Below, one piece after another: positions 28,476 through 37,400 of a stretch of 64,000 bases of DNA; the first letter of the stretch is position 1, and each line of letters opens with the position of its first letter. The DNA comes from Pseudomonas sp. FP2309 (GTDB taxonomy: Bacteria; Pseudomonadota; Gammaproteobacteria; Pseudomonadales; Pseudomonadaceae), in contig NZ_CP117439.1 in the NCBI RefSeq assembly GCF_030687575.1, positions 2,657,501 to 2,721,500 on the forward strand, written 5' to 3'. The position numbers and the translations under genes are program-made. The notes beneath the pieces are model-generated. The model saw only the letters and a list, made by a program, of their open reading frames with translations, searched no databases and was not told where the DNA came from.

Positions 28476-29342
28476 ATGAAAAAACTCATCGGCATCTACA
28501 CCAGCCCTCGCGCCCATTGGGTCGGCGACGGTTTCCCGGTGCGCACGTTGTTTTCCTACGACAGCCTGGGTAAACACATCAGCCCGTTCTTGCTGCTCGA
28601 CCACGCCGGCCCGGCGCAATTCAGCCCGACTGAACAGCGTCGCGGCGTTGGCCAGCACCCCCATCGCGGCTTTGAAACCGTGACCATCGTTTACGACGGC
28701 GAGGTCGAACACCGCGATTCCACCGGCGCCGGCGGTACGATCGGCCCTGGCGATGTGCAATGGATGACCGCCGCAAAAGGCATTCTTCACGAAGAATTCC
28801 ACTCCGCCGACTTTGCCCGTAAAGGCGGCGCGCTGGAGATGGTGCAACTGTGGGTCAACCTGCCAGCCAAAGACAAAATGGCCGACGCCGGCTACCAGAC
28901 GATCATCGACGGCGACATACCGCTGCTGCCGCTGGCTGATGACGCCGGACAACTGCGTCTGATCGCGGGTCAATTCGCGGGCGTCACGGGGCCTGCACGC
29001 ACTTTCACGCCGATCGACGTGTGGGACCTGCGCCTTAACGCCGGTAAAACCGTGACCCTGGACCTGCACGCCGGTCGCAACACCGCCCTGGTGATGCTGC
29101 GCGGCACGGTGCGGATTAACGCTGAGGAAGTGGCCCGCCAAGGGCAATTGGCATTGTTCGAGCGCGAGGGCACCCAGGTGTCCCTGGCATCCGATGACGA
29201 CGCGATGGTGCTGCTGCTCAGCGGCGAGCCGATCGAGGAGCCCATTGTCGGGCATGGACCGTTCGTGATGAACACCGAGCAAGAGATTCATCAGGCGTTT
29301 GCGGATTTCCAGTCGGGTCGGTTTGGGCGAATGAACGTCTGA
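28476..29342 (+). CDS. Pirin-family protein (bicupin)
   Basis: 288 residues. The N-terminal cupin has the pirin metal site HPHRGFETVTIVYDGEVEHR (His, His and Glu ligands, with a further His). The C-terminal pirin domain is seen in FTPIDVWDLRLNAGKTVTL and SGEPIEEPIVGHGPFVMNT. Bacterial pirins have been reported as quercetinases or as regulators of metabolic enzymes; activity cannot be assigned. GGAGGA lies 7 nt before ATG 28476. Confidence 0.9.
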   Translation: MKKLIGIYTSPRAHWVGDGFPVRTLFSYDSLGKHISPFLLLDHAGPAQFSPTEQRRGVGQHPHRGFETVTIVYDGEVEHRDSTGAGGTIGPGDVQWMTAAKGILHEEFHSADFARKGGALEMVQLWVNLPAKDKMADAGYQTIIDGDIPLLPLADDAGQLRLIAGQFAGVTGPARTFTPIDVWDLRLNAGKTVTLDLHAGRNTALVMLRGTVRINAEEVARQGQLALFEREGTQVSLASDDDAMVLLLSGEPIEEPIVGHGPFVMNTEQEIHQAFADFQSGRFGRMNV

Positions 29343-29368
29343 TCGCCCGTCGCACATCTGTCGTGCGG

Positions 29369-29402
29369 GGCTTTTGTGGTGGGCCCTCTCACTACAAAAG
29401 CC
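29369..29402. repeat. 13-bp hairpin after the pirin gene (terminator or REP-like)
   Basis: GGCTTTTGTGGTG (29369-29381) and CACTACAAAAGCC (29390-29402) pair with a single G-T mismatch around an 8-nt loop. No T-run follows, so Rho-independent termination is uncertain. The TTTTGTGGTG core is also found in extragenic palindromes of this group. Confidence 0.6.
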
Positions 29403-29474
29403 TGTCCCCACATTTTGTTTTCCAGCGTTCTCAATTCATGCGATCTTCACGCCATTCGCCCTGGAGTCGCCTGG

Positions 29475-30920
29475 ATGCCCTCATTTATTTCCGATCACCC
29501 GATGCTCTGCGCATTGGCGCTGGTCATTATCGATATTGCCGTATGGCGCCTGATTTCCGCGGACTTCGCCAACTGGAAGCTGGCGGCGCGGCTGGTGATC
29601 TTCGCGGTGTTCAGCGCCGTGCTCTTCAACGACGGCATGAACCCCATGCTCGTGCCACCCTACGCCGACAACACCGCCTTGCACATGGCCGCCACGGCCT
29701 TGCAGATCGGCTGGTGGCTGTTCGCGGCGCGCACGCTTACGGTGTTGCTTGGGGCGCTGATGATGCAGCGCGTCGGGCATACCGGACGCCTGTTGCAGGA
29801 CTTGCTGGGGGCGGTGATTTTCCTGATTGCGATCATCGCCGCGCTGGCCTACGTGCTCGACCTGCCGGTCAAAGGCGTGCTGGCAACATCCGGCGCGGTG
29901 GCGATCATTGTTGGCCTGGCGTTGCAAAGCACTTTGAGCGACGTGTTTTCCGGGATTGTGCTCAACACCACCAAGCCCTATCAACTGGATGATTGGATTT
30001 CCATCGACGGCACCGAAGGGCGCGTCACCGACATCGACTGGCGTGCCACGCGCCTGCAAACCTCCCAGGGCAGCATGGCGGTGATCCCCAATTCCCTGGC
30101 GGCCAAGGCGAAGATCATTAACTTTTCGCGCCCGGCAGACATGTTCGGCCTGGCCGTCAGCCTGCAGGTCAGCCCCCACGCGCGCCCGCAAACGGTGATC
30201 GAAGCGTTGGAACGCGCCATGCAGGGTTGCCGACCGTTGCTGACCAACCCCGCACCCAGTGTGGCGTTCAAGACCTCCACCAGTGGCGGCGTGGAATATG
30301 AAATCAGTGGCTTTGTGCCCGCCATGCCCCTCAAGCGCGAGGTGCGTAACCAGCTGTACGACCTGGCCTTCAGGCATCTGCAAGCGGCGGGCGTGAGCCT
30401 GTTATCGGCGGTCGAAAGCACTACGCCGGTCGCGCCGTCACGGGCGCGGGCGCTGCTGGACAGTTCCACGATCTTCTCCACCCTGCGCCAGGAAGAAAAG
30501 GAAACCTTCAGCCAGAACATGACCCTGCACACCTACCGCGCCGGTGAGATGATCCTGCCGGCCGGCGAGGTCAGCGACCATTTGTTTATCGTCGAGTCCG
30601 GCGTGGTCTCGGTGATGCTGGTCAAAGACGGGCATAAATTCGAAGCCGGGCGCATGGGCCCGGGCGAGGTAATTGGCGAGGCGGGGATTCTCACGGATCA
30701 GGCCACCCTGGCGGATTTCACCGCCAAAACGTTCTGTACGCTGTATCGCATCGAGAAGGAGTACCTCACGCCGTGCCTGGACGCGCGGCACGACATCGGC
30801 GATGCGATGAAGACTTTGTTGGATTTTCGCCTGCATGCGGCCCAGGCCCTGACCCAGGAAGCGCCGGTGGTGCCGGTCAAGAAAGGCTTTTTGCAGTGGT
30901 TGCGCAAGCGCGGTCTGTGA
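29475..30920 (+). CDS. MscS-type mechanosensitive channel with C-terminal cyclic-nucleotide-binding domain
   Basis: 481 residues in the inner membrane. Four hydrophobic segments lie in the first 145 residues. The MscS pore helix and beta domain follow (VLATSGAVAIIVGLALQSTL, SDVFSGIVLNTTKPYQLDDW, AVIPNSLAAKAKIINFS). From about 330 a cyclic-nucleotide-binding domain is fused: LRQEEKETFSQNMTLHTYRA, DHLFIVESGVVSVML, MGPGEVIGEAGIL. The last is the phosphate-binding cassette, but the canonical Arg after it is not evident. Start 29475 has GGAG 8 nt upstream. This is the domain plan of bCNG channels. Confidence 0.9.
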   Translation: MPSFISDHPMLCALALVIIDIAVWRLISADFANWKLAARLVIFAVFSAVLFNDGMNPMLVPPYADNTALHMAATALQIGWWLFAARTLTVLLGALMMQRVGHTGRLLQDLLGAVIFLIAIIAALAYVLDLPVKGVLATSGAVAIIVGLALQSTLSDVFSGIVLNTTKPYQLDDWISIDGTEGRVTDIDWRATRLQTSQGSMAVIPNSLAAKAKIINFSRPADMFGLAVSLQVSPHARPQTVIEALERAMQGCRPLLTNPAPSVAFKTSTSGGVEYEISGFVPAMPLKREVRNQLYDLAFRHLQAAGVSLLSAVESTTPVAPSRARALLDSSTIFSTLRQEEKETFSQNMTLHTYRAGEMILPAGEVSDHLFIVESGVVSVMLVKDGHKFEAGRMGPGEVIGEAGILTDQATLADFTAKTFCTLYRIEKEYLTPCLDARHDIGDAMKTLLDFRLHAAQALTQEAPVVPVKKGFLQWLRKRGL

Positions 30921-31002
30921 GCCGGTCGCTGAGCCGCAAGCCATTTTCCGCACTGCGGGAGCTTGCCCGGATCACATCACGGCAGGTCCGGTTGCGTCAG
31001 GC

Positions 31003-32124
31003 CTAAAACGCCTTCAAAAGGCGCGCCCACAGTTTGGCGATCAATGGACGATGCAGGGTGAGCTCTATGGCCTGATGAGTGTCTGTCAGGTCGACGGCCA
31101 CTGCGGCACTGAACTCGACAGTGTGTGTTCGTGTGATGCGTCCGTTCATGGGCAAAGCGGCATAGGCGATGATTTGAAAAAGGTCCAGGCGTCGCCCCAA
31201 AGGGTCCATGGGGTTATGGGTGGATTGCTTGCGTACGTTAGCGATTGAGGTATGGCTGAAACTGCTCAGCGGCAGGCTTATCACCGTGTCATTCAGCGAA
31301 ATCGGCTGGCGACCGACAAAAACAAAGACATCCATGTAACCGAGGCCTGGTGCGCGCTGGGAAACGATCAGGCGCGTGAGATAGATCTGATCGACATCGG
31401 CTTCAGTGAAGATCTGGCACAGGCTGTTGTCCAGGAAGGCGGGGGGCGCCTGGTCCCGCCAGTAGAGATCGAGAAAATAGGAGATACAGAAATAACCACC
31501 CGTTGACTGGGCCGCAAATGACGATGCACTGCCGCTCATGTAGTCAATGGTGGACCGAGCAACCACCGCCAATGAGCGGGCAATGGCTTGAAACACATGG
31601 CCGGTTTGATCATGTTTCAGGCTGGGCAATGGCGCTTTCAACTGCCCGGACACGGTGTTGATGATCTGGACCAGCGCAGGTTTGCCGCTACCAATCATGA
31701 CAACGCGACGAAAGTGCTTGTCGATATAGTGTTGTGCCTCGTCGCTGCTGCAAAAACTTACTCGCCCGCGGTGGCTCAAGTAGACAACGATAAAACTCGC
31801 GTTCAGGCCTGACTGGGCGACGAACCTCTTAATCTGCTGGTTGATTTTTCTGCTGTAGGTTTCCCGCTGGAGCGCCAGTTCAATCATGTCAAGAATCTTG
31901 TTGGCATCCACGATGGACCCCGCATAAAGCAAGTGAACATCTGCCCGCGACTCCCACAGTTTCAGACCCAGCCCCACCGGAATATCGCCATTCACGCCTA
32001 CGCGTGTTTCCGCGCCGCTGATTGGGGTGATCGGCGGGATAAGCGTGCCGATTGTATTGCTGACCAAATGATCGGTAAACGCAATGGGGAAGCTGGTGGC
32101 AAACATCAGGGATGCGACGGTCAT
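31003..32124 (-). CDS. Proteasome/HslV-like Ntn-hydrolase homologue with long C-terminal extension
   Basis: 373 residues, not annotated from a named family. The first 165 residues follow HslV/proteasome beta subunits. Removing Met leaves an N-terminal Thr (MTVASLMFA). Counting that as Thr1, Asp17 falls in AFTDHLVSNT, exactly where HslV has Asp17. A Lys in GLGLKLWES stands the right distance before LLYAGSIVDANKILDMIELA, the counterpart of the HslV FAGGTADAFTLFELFE segment. RRVVMIGSGKPAL mirrors LIAIGSGGPYA of HslV. A loop of about 20 residues is inserted before the Lys. Residues about 165-373 are an extension (TGGYFCISYFLDLYW) unlike HslV. AGGAG precedes the ATG. No ATPase partner is adjacent. 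The fold is inference from motif order. Confidence 0.6.
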   Translation of the reverse strand: MTVASLMFATSFPIAFTDHLVSNTIGTLIPPITPISGAETRVGVNGDIPVGLGLKLWESRADVHLLYAGSIVDANKILDMIELALQRETYSRKINQQIKRFVAQSGLNASFIVVYLSHRGRVSFCSSDEAQHYIDKHFRRVVMIGSGKPALVQIINTVSGQLKAPLPSLKHDQTGHVFQAIARSLAVVARSTIDYMSGSASSFAAQSTGGYFCISYFLDLYWRDQAPPAFLDNSLCQIFTEADVDQIYLTRLIVSQRAPGLGYMDVFVFVGRQPISLNDTVISLPLSSFSHTSIANVRKQSTHNPMDPLGRRLDLFQIIAYAALPMNGRITRTHTVEFSAAVAVDLTDTHQAIELTLHRPLIAKLWARLLKAF

Positions 32125-32338
32125 ATCAGGTTGACTCCTGTCAGTCGGAACTCAGCGTTCACGGCTGGTCATGTTGTCAGAAGCCTCAGGCAACAGGCCA
32201 GCGCCAACTGAGTCTCATCGCTTGACAGGCGGCGCGGGGTCCAGCCCGCAACGCGGTCAGGGTGCTGTTGAACCGAGGCGGCGTGCGTGCTTTAAACCCA
32301 ATGTTGAAAAGACCATGGTGCAGCGGCGCGATATTAAA

Positions 32339-32357
32339 TAGAATGAATCTCATTTGA
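32339..32357 (+). promoter_or_regulatory. Candidate Fur box upstream of the ECF sigma gene
   Basis: TAGAATGAATCTCATTTGA matches the 19-bp Fur consensus GATAATGATAATCATTATC at 11 positions by hand alignment. It lies 30 bp upstream of the sigma factor ATG, where iron-starvation sigma factors are normally controlled. Confidence 0.45.
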
Positions 32358-32387
32358 GACTCACTCGCGCCGTGCAGGTTGCTTGCC

Positions 32388-32906
32388 ATGAATGATGCTG
32401 TTGCCCCGACGCATGCCCCCGAACTGACGCTGTCGAGCCTGTACCGTGACCACCGCAGTTGGCTGGAAGGCTGGCTGCGCCGGCGTCTGGGCAACGCCTG
32501 GGATGCGGCCGACCTGAGCCAGGACACGTTTATGCGCGTGCTGGCCAGTGCCCAACCGCTGACACAGGTGCAGGAGCCGAGGGCTTACCTGGTGACGGTG
32601 GGCAAACGCCTGCTGGTCAATTTTCATCAGCGGCGCAGCCTCGAGCAGGCCTACCTGGATGCCCTGGCCAACCTGCCCGAAGCCTGTGTGCCATCCCCCG
32701 AACAACGTTGGCTGGTGCTGGAGTCCCTGCAAGCCTTGGATGAATTGCTCGACGGCTTGCCGGTGCTGGTGCGTCGCGCGTTTCTGTGGAGCCAGCTGGA
32801 AGGCTTGGGCTATCGCGAGATTGCCGAGCGTCTGCAGGTGTCCGAGCGCACGGTCAAACGCTATATGGCTCAGGCCTACGAGCACTGCCTGCTGGTGGAG
32901 CTGTGA
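32388..32906 (+). CDS. ECF sigma factor, FecI-like
   Basis: 172 residues. Sigma region 2 is in SLYRDHRSWLEGWLRRRLG, AADLSQDTFMRVLA and PRAYLVTVGKRLL; region 4 is in LPVLVRRAFLWSQLEGLGYR and EIAERLQVSERTVKRYMAQA. The layout and wording match the FecI group that answers to iron-siderophore receptors. It overlaps the FecR-like gene by 4 bp (GTGA). The start is taken at ATG 32388; a TTG 9 bp upstream is possible. A candidate Fur box lies just upstream. Confidence 0.93.
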   Translation: MNDAVAPTHAPELTLSSLYRDHRSWLEGWLRRRLGNAWDAADLSQDTFMRVLASAQPLTQVQEPRAYLVTVGKRLLVNFHQRRSLEQAYLDALANLPEACVPSPEQRWLVLESLQALDELLDGLPVLVRRAFLWSQLEGLGYREIAERLQVSERTVKRYMAQAYEHCLLVEL

Positions 32907-33820
32907 GCCGCGATGTGGCCCGCGCCGCCGCCCAGTGGCTGGCGCTGCTGGAGTCCGGTGCGGCGACCGAGCGTGACCACGCCGCGTTGCAGCACTGGCG
33001 CGACAGCCATCCTCAACACGAACACACCTGGCAGAAAGCCCAAGCCCTGCGTCAGCGTTTCAGTGGCTTGCCTCACGCCCTCGCCATGGCCAGCCTCGAC
33101 CGTCCACAACCCTCGCGCCGTGCCGTGCTCAAGCGTGCCCTGGGCGTGGCGGCGTTGCTGCCGACCGCTTGGTTGATCAGCCGTCAATTGCCCATCGACA
33201 CCTGGCGCGCCGACCTGCATACCGCCACTGGCGAGCGCACGCGCCTGCCCTTGCCCGACGGCGCCAGCCTGCAACTCAATACGGCGACGGCGGTGGACGT
33301 TGACCTGGCGCAACGGCGCATCAGCTTGGTCGATGGCGAACTGGCCTTGAACGTACCAGGTGCGGCGGCGATGACGGTGCACACCCGTTATGGCCAGTTA
33401 CTGGTCGGCGCGGCTGATGTCTGTGTGCGGCAAAAGGCGTCCGGTTGTCTGGTGTCGGTGCTGAGCGGCGCGGTGCAGGTGCGGGAGTTGAATGGCAACA
33501 GCACGAGCCTTCCGACTGGCCAGCAAGCGTCACTCAAGGCCGGCGGCCTTGGTGCGTGGGCGCCATTTGATGTACTGCAACTGGGCTGGCGCGACGGCGT
33601 GCTGACCGCGCAGAACCAAGGGCTCGGTGACTTTTTGCGCGAGTTGCAGCGCTATCGCCCCGGCGTGCTGCGCTGGGAACCGAGCCTGGAGCGTTTGCGG
33701 GTTAGCGGCAGTTTCCGCCTGGACGACACCGACCGCATCCTCAACCTGCTGGCCTCTACATTAGGCTTGGAGGTGCAGGCGCGGACGCGGTATTGGGTGA
33801 CGTTGCGCAAGATGGCTTAG
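32903..33820 (+). CDS. FecR-family anti-sigma factor / sensor
   Basis: 305 residues from a GTG at 32903. The N-terminal cytoplasmic FecR_N region (AAQWLALLESGAATERDHAAL, WRDSHPQHEHTW) binds the sigma factor. One membrane segment follows (about 80-95, RALGVAALLPTAWLISRQ), then the periplasmic FecR domain (TATGERTRLPLPDGASLQLN) and a C-terminal STN-like part. It controls the adjoining sigma factor. No TonB-dependent receptor follows: the next genes are a small molbindin and the toxin-like gene. Confidence 0.93.
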   Translation: MSRDVARAAAQWLALLESGAATERDHAALQHWRDSHPQHEHTWQKAQALRQRFSGLPHALAMASLDRPQPSRRAVLKRALGVAALLPTAWLISRQLPIDTWRADLHTATGERTRLPLPDGASLQLNTATAVDVDLAQRRISLVDGELALNVPGAAAMTVHTRYGQLLVGAADVCVRQKASGCLVSVLSGAVQVRELNGNSTSLPTGQQASLKAGGLGAWAPFDVLQLGWRDGVLTAQNQGLGDFLRELQRYRPGVLRWEPSLERLRVSGSFRLDDTDRILNLLASTLGLEVQARTRYWVTLRKMA

Positions 33821-33897
33821 ATCCAGTGGACGCCAGCGGATGCGTCGTATTGGGGGCGGCTTAACGATCAGGGTCGGCGCGTGAATGCTCTTTATAG

Positions 33898-33909
33898 TTC
33901 CGTATGGAA
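33898..33909 (+). promoter_or_regulatory. TTCC-N4-GGAA palindrome upstream of the molbindin gene
   Basis: TTCCGTATGGAA is a perfect 4-bp inverted repeat about 104 bp upstream of the SsuF-like start, in an otherwise AT-rich stretch. It may be a regulator site; which regulator cannot be said. Confidence 0.3.
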
Positions 33910-34012
33910 TAAATAAAGATCTACATATTCCTTTTAATGTCGGTTCTGAAAGTGCATGTTGAGGGCCTGCGCATTCGTGCGGATTGACCCAACAGCCAAA
34001 AGGAAAGCCGAC

Positions 34013-34228
34013 ATGACCATTAAAGCGATCAACGTGCGTAACCAGTTCAAAGGCGTGATCAAAGAAATTCTGCTGGGGGAAGTGGTATCGGAAATCGACG
34101 TGCAAACCGCGTCCGGTATCGTGACATCCGTTATCACCACCCGCTCGGTGCGCGACTTGGAACTCAAAGTTGGCAGTGAAGTGATCGCTTTCGTGAAGTC
34201 GACCGAAGTTTCAATTGCCAAACTCTGA
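34013..34228 (+). CDS. TOBE/Mop-domain molbindin, SsuF-like
   Basis: 71 residues forming a single TOBE domain: MTIKAINVRNQFKGVIKEIL and TASGIVTSVITTRSVRDLEL and VGSEVIAFVKSTEVSIAKL. This is close to the SsuF protein of Pseudomonas sulfonate-utilisation operons, a small molybdate/molybdopterin-binding protein. The ssuEADCB genes are not in the window, so this is an isolated copy. AAAGGA lies 8 nt before the ATG at 34013. Confidence 0.82.
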   Translation: MTIKAINVRNQFKGVIKEILLGEVVSEIDVQTASGIVTSVITTRSVRDLELKVGSEVIAFVKSTEVSIAKL

Positions 34229-34399
34229 AGCTTGACCGAACGCAGGGGTAGCTTGCTCTTTGGTGGTCGACACGAACCCATGCAGGACTTTTCTGTTTAC
34301 TTATTCAACGCTGCGCAGCATGGAACTTTTTTATAACGCGTTTAAAAAACAAGGCCAGAAAAATCTGATAGGAGTGTCTTTTGTGCCGTTGTTAGGGTG

Positions 34400-34438
34400 A
34401 TTGGCGAAGGAGTAAAAACATAAAGGGAGGTCGCCAAT
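34400..34438 (+). promoter_or_regulatory. 8-bp inverted repeat in the toxin leader
   Basis: ATTGGCGA (34400-34407) and TCGCCAAT (34431-34438) are perfect complements around a 23-nt purine-rich loop that contains AAAGGGAGG. It lies 23 bp upstream of the toxin ATG, so it could be an operator or an RNA stem affecting ribosome access. Confidence 0.45.
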
Positions 34439-34442
34439 AATT

Positions 34443-34481
34443 ATGCGTGTAAGAGTTGCTCATGAAGCTATCGTCATCTGA
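34443..34481 (+). CDS. Possible 12-codon leader ORF overlapping the toxin start
   Basis: MRVRVAHEAIVI and stop, read from ATG 34443 after GGGAGG (12 nt spacing). It ends 20 bp inside the toxin gene in another frame. Its own Shine-Dalgarno is stronger than that of the toxin. This may be a translated leader or chance; nothing but position supports it. Confidence 0.25.
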   Translation: MRVRVAHEAIVI

Positions 34482-37400
34482 TTCCTCCTCCCTCTTTTTT
34501 CCGGATGGTTCGTCGTTCAATGCAACCCTGTCGCGGGGGCTGCAACAGGGTTCACCTGGCGGCCGCCGCGTACGCCGTGATGAAACAGGTACGCCGGCTC
34601 CATTGCCCGCTGCCGCTGCCGCTGCCGCTGCCGCTGCCGCTGCCGCTGTTCCGGATGCGGATGTACTCAAGGTCTTTCACAACAAGGTCGTTCAGGCCAA
34701 GACGGGCAAACAGTCCAGCGCTTATTTGAAAGGTTACAACACGCCTTCGTCAGTGCAATTGCCGGGTTATTTCGCTTCCATGAGCGACTTGGCCCTGTTG
34801 CGGCTGGGCGTGGATCAATCGTATTCGCCTGAGCAACTCGGCGCACTTCAACGCCTCAGTGAGCAGCGACTTATCAATGACAGCCAAGTGTTTGTCAGTC
34901 TGTTTACAAAGGTAATGTCAGGTAATGGTGTCAAGGTGACGCCGATGCCCCAAGGCTACTATCTTTCGATGATTAACAAGCTGTCTCAGGGGCAATGTTC
35001 AGGGATTTCCCACCTTTTGTCGCTGGCGGCGGCAGAGGGTAAACAGCATATTTTTCTGGGTAACGTTTTTCAGGCGGTAGCCAACCCGGACGCGCCTGAA
35101 TCAAGGCTGTTTTTTGAGAAACTTGCCGATGTTCAGGCCTACACAAAATACCGCAAGCTCGCCAACGATCCGAGCACCACAACCCTGGCGCCTTATACCG
35201 AGATCGCACCTCAACTCAAGGATTCGCCTGCCACTAAAACCTTGTTGATTAACGGGGATGACCATCGTGTTACGGCAGGTGTGATCGTCGATGCCAACCA
35301 GAACAGGACTTACTATTACAGCGACCCCAATATTGGTCTGATCGAATTTTCTTCTTATGCGCGCTTTGAAGAAGGGTTGAATAAATTATTCACGGGCGAG
35401 CTCAGCGGCGCTTTCACCCCTGCCGTGCCTGGCGGCTACTTTCAACACCCTAAATACATTCTGAGTGTCTTCAACCCGACGCATATCCCCGAGGTTTCTC
35501 CTGACCATATCGGCGTCAAGTTCATGTACGACGCCCCGTTGGACGGTCTTGATTCAGCCAAGATAATCAACGCCTCACGCTTGCCATTGGCCGATGATTT
35601 TCGCAGTCAGACTTCAGCACCGGACGCTGCCGCAAAGGCGGACTATGACGCGGTGGCGAACGGGTTGAAAAAGCTGCATGACGCCAAGGGCATGTCGCAG
35701 TATCACGAGGCCAAAACTGTGCTGAGCGCAGCCCAGGCCTTTATTGAGAATCACCCGGACGCGATGCAACTGACGGCAATGAGGGCGCTGGCGCAAAAGT
35801 TAGTCAATGTCATAAACGAGGCTGCGGCGCCCACTGAGTATCCTTACGCCTTTGAGAGCATGGAGGGGGATCGTGTCGGGCTGGCCGAGGCCGAACTTGG
35901 TTCGCCAAAGAAATACCATACCGAATACGCCCCTTATGCAGCCGTGAATGTCGTCACCTCTAAAAACGCCGACCCCGGCCGCACGAAGGCCGTTACGAAA
36001 GCCGTGAGTGCGGCACTGGAGAAAATTCATCAGAACGATCCACAGACCGCCAACCTGCTGGGCACCGATGTCAATGTGGTGATCGCCAAACCAGGCGATC
36101 ACGCGCGCACGCATATCCGTTTGGGGCCTGTTCCCACGCTGATTGTCGGCGATGACTTCTTCGCGCCTCCCGCTGCCGGTAACGGCACTGTGGCCGATCG
36201 AGTGGGCCGCCAGGCTGGCGATAATCTTGCCGATGCCATCGCCCAAAAGCAGGCCGCGCTGATTGTCGGGGAGTTGGGGTTGCATGGCTACTACACAGCC
36301 AAACCTAAACAGTTCCTGACGTTGTTGAACAACCAGGACCCTTACAGCAGCAGCGATCAGGCACTTAGCCAACGTGCCGGGCGGACCCCTCGTGATTTTA
36401 TTTCGGAGGCCTACACCGCGCGCGTCTGCGACGGAAAACTCGACAGTGCAGTCAAAGCCTCGCTCGACAGCTTGATTTCATCCGCTGAAGGCACGCGCAA
36501 CGGCGTGCCGGCAACATCGTCTCCCCACGTCACAACGATCGATGAAGCCCAGGTTGCCCGTCTGCAGCAGCTCGATGCCAGCCGTCCTCCGATACGTCTT
36601 GGAGAGCTCAATGTAAGCCGCGTGGAGCTTTATAAAATGGGCGCCACCGTCGATGGAAACCCCATTGAAAACCCTTTACCTGGCGATGCGGAGGGTCGTC
36701 AATTGTGCAACAGGCTCCAGGTCGATCTCGAGCATTTCAAAGGGTACTTGAAAGGCACTTCGAATGACGTGGGCGACCGCGTCGCCAGCCTGATTTCTGA
36801 GATAGGCAGTCATCGTGGCGTGGAGGGCGCGCCGCTGTTCAGCACGTCAAGCAGCACCGCCGTGCCTGAACCCTTGCAGAAGTTAGTCCATGACACCTCC
36901 GAACAACATGCATTGCTACAGCGCTTTGAGCAGAGCAAGCAACCGCTGCCCTCCGACTTTTTCGCGCCTCAAGCGTCAGACGCGAGCGGGGCTAAGACAT
37001 CTGCAGGGCTGGGATTCCAGGCGTTCAGCACGTATCAGGGGTTACGCAGTGCCATTGCAAACTTCCAGAGCGGCAAGACCACTGAAGGCGCGATAACCCT
37101 CGGTGCTGTGGCGAGCGATTATGTCGGGATGGGTGTGGAAGCGGGCATGAACAAGCTGGCGCAGAAGGCGATCAGCGGCGCTGCGCCGTCAATCGCCGGT
37201 TTCAAAGCCTTAACGGTCGGAAAATTGATAGGGAAAATCGGCGGTGCTGCCGGTACTGCATTGAGCGTACCGTTTGAGATTCACAACGCGATCGACTCGT
37301 TCAACAAGGCCGCCAAAAGCACAGGTAAGGACGCTCAGGATCACTACGTCAACGGCGCATTTTCAGTGGCCAATGCCGCAGTTTCGCTGACCCTGACGGC

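Noticed and set aside
36160..36420. LF-like metalloprotease motif in the middle of the toxin (GELGLHGYY followed by FISEAYTARV)
   Set aside because: The first His of HExxH is absent and the spacing to the next His is wrong, so a zinc site cannot be supported.
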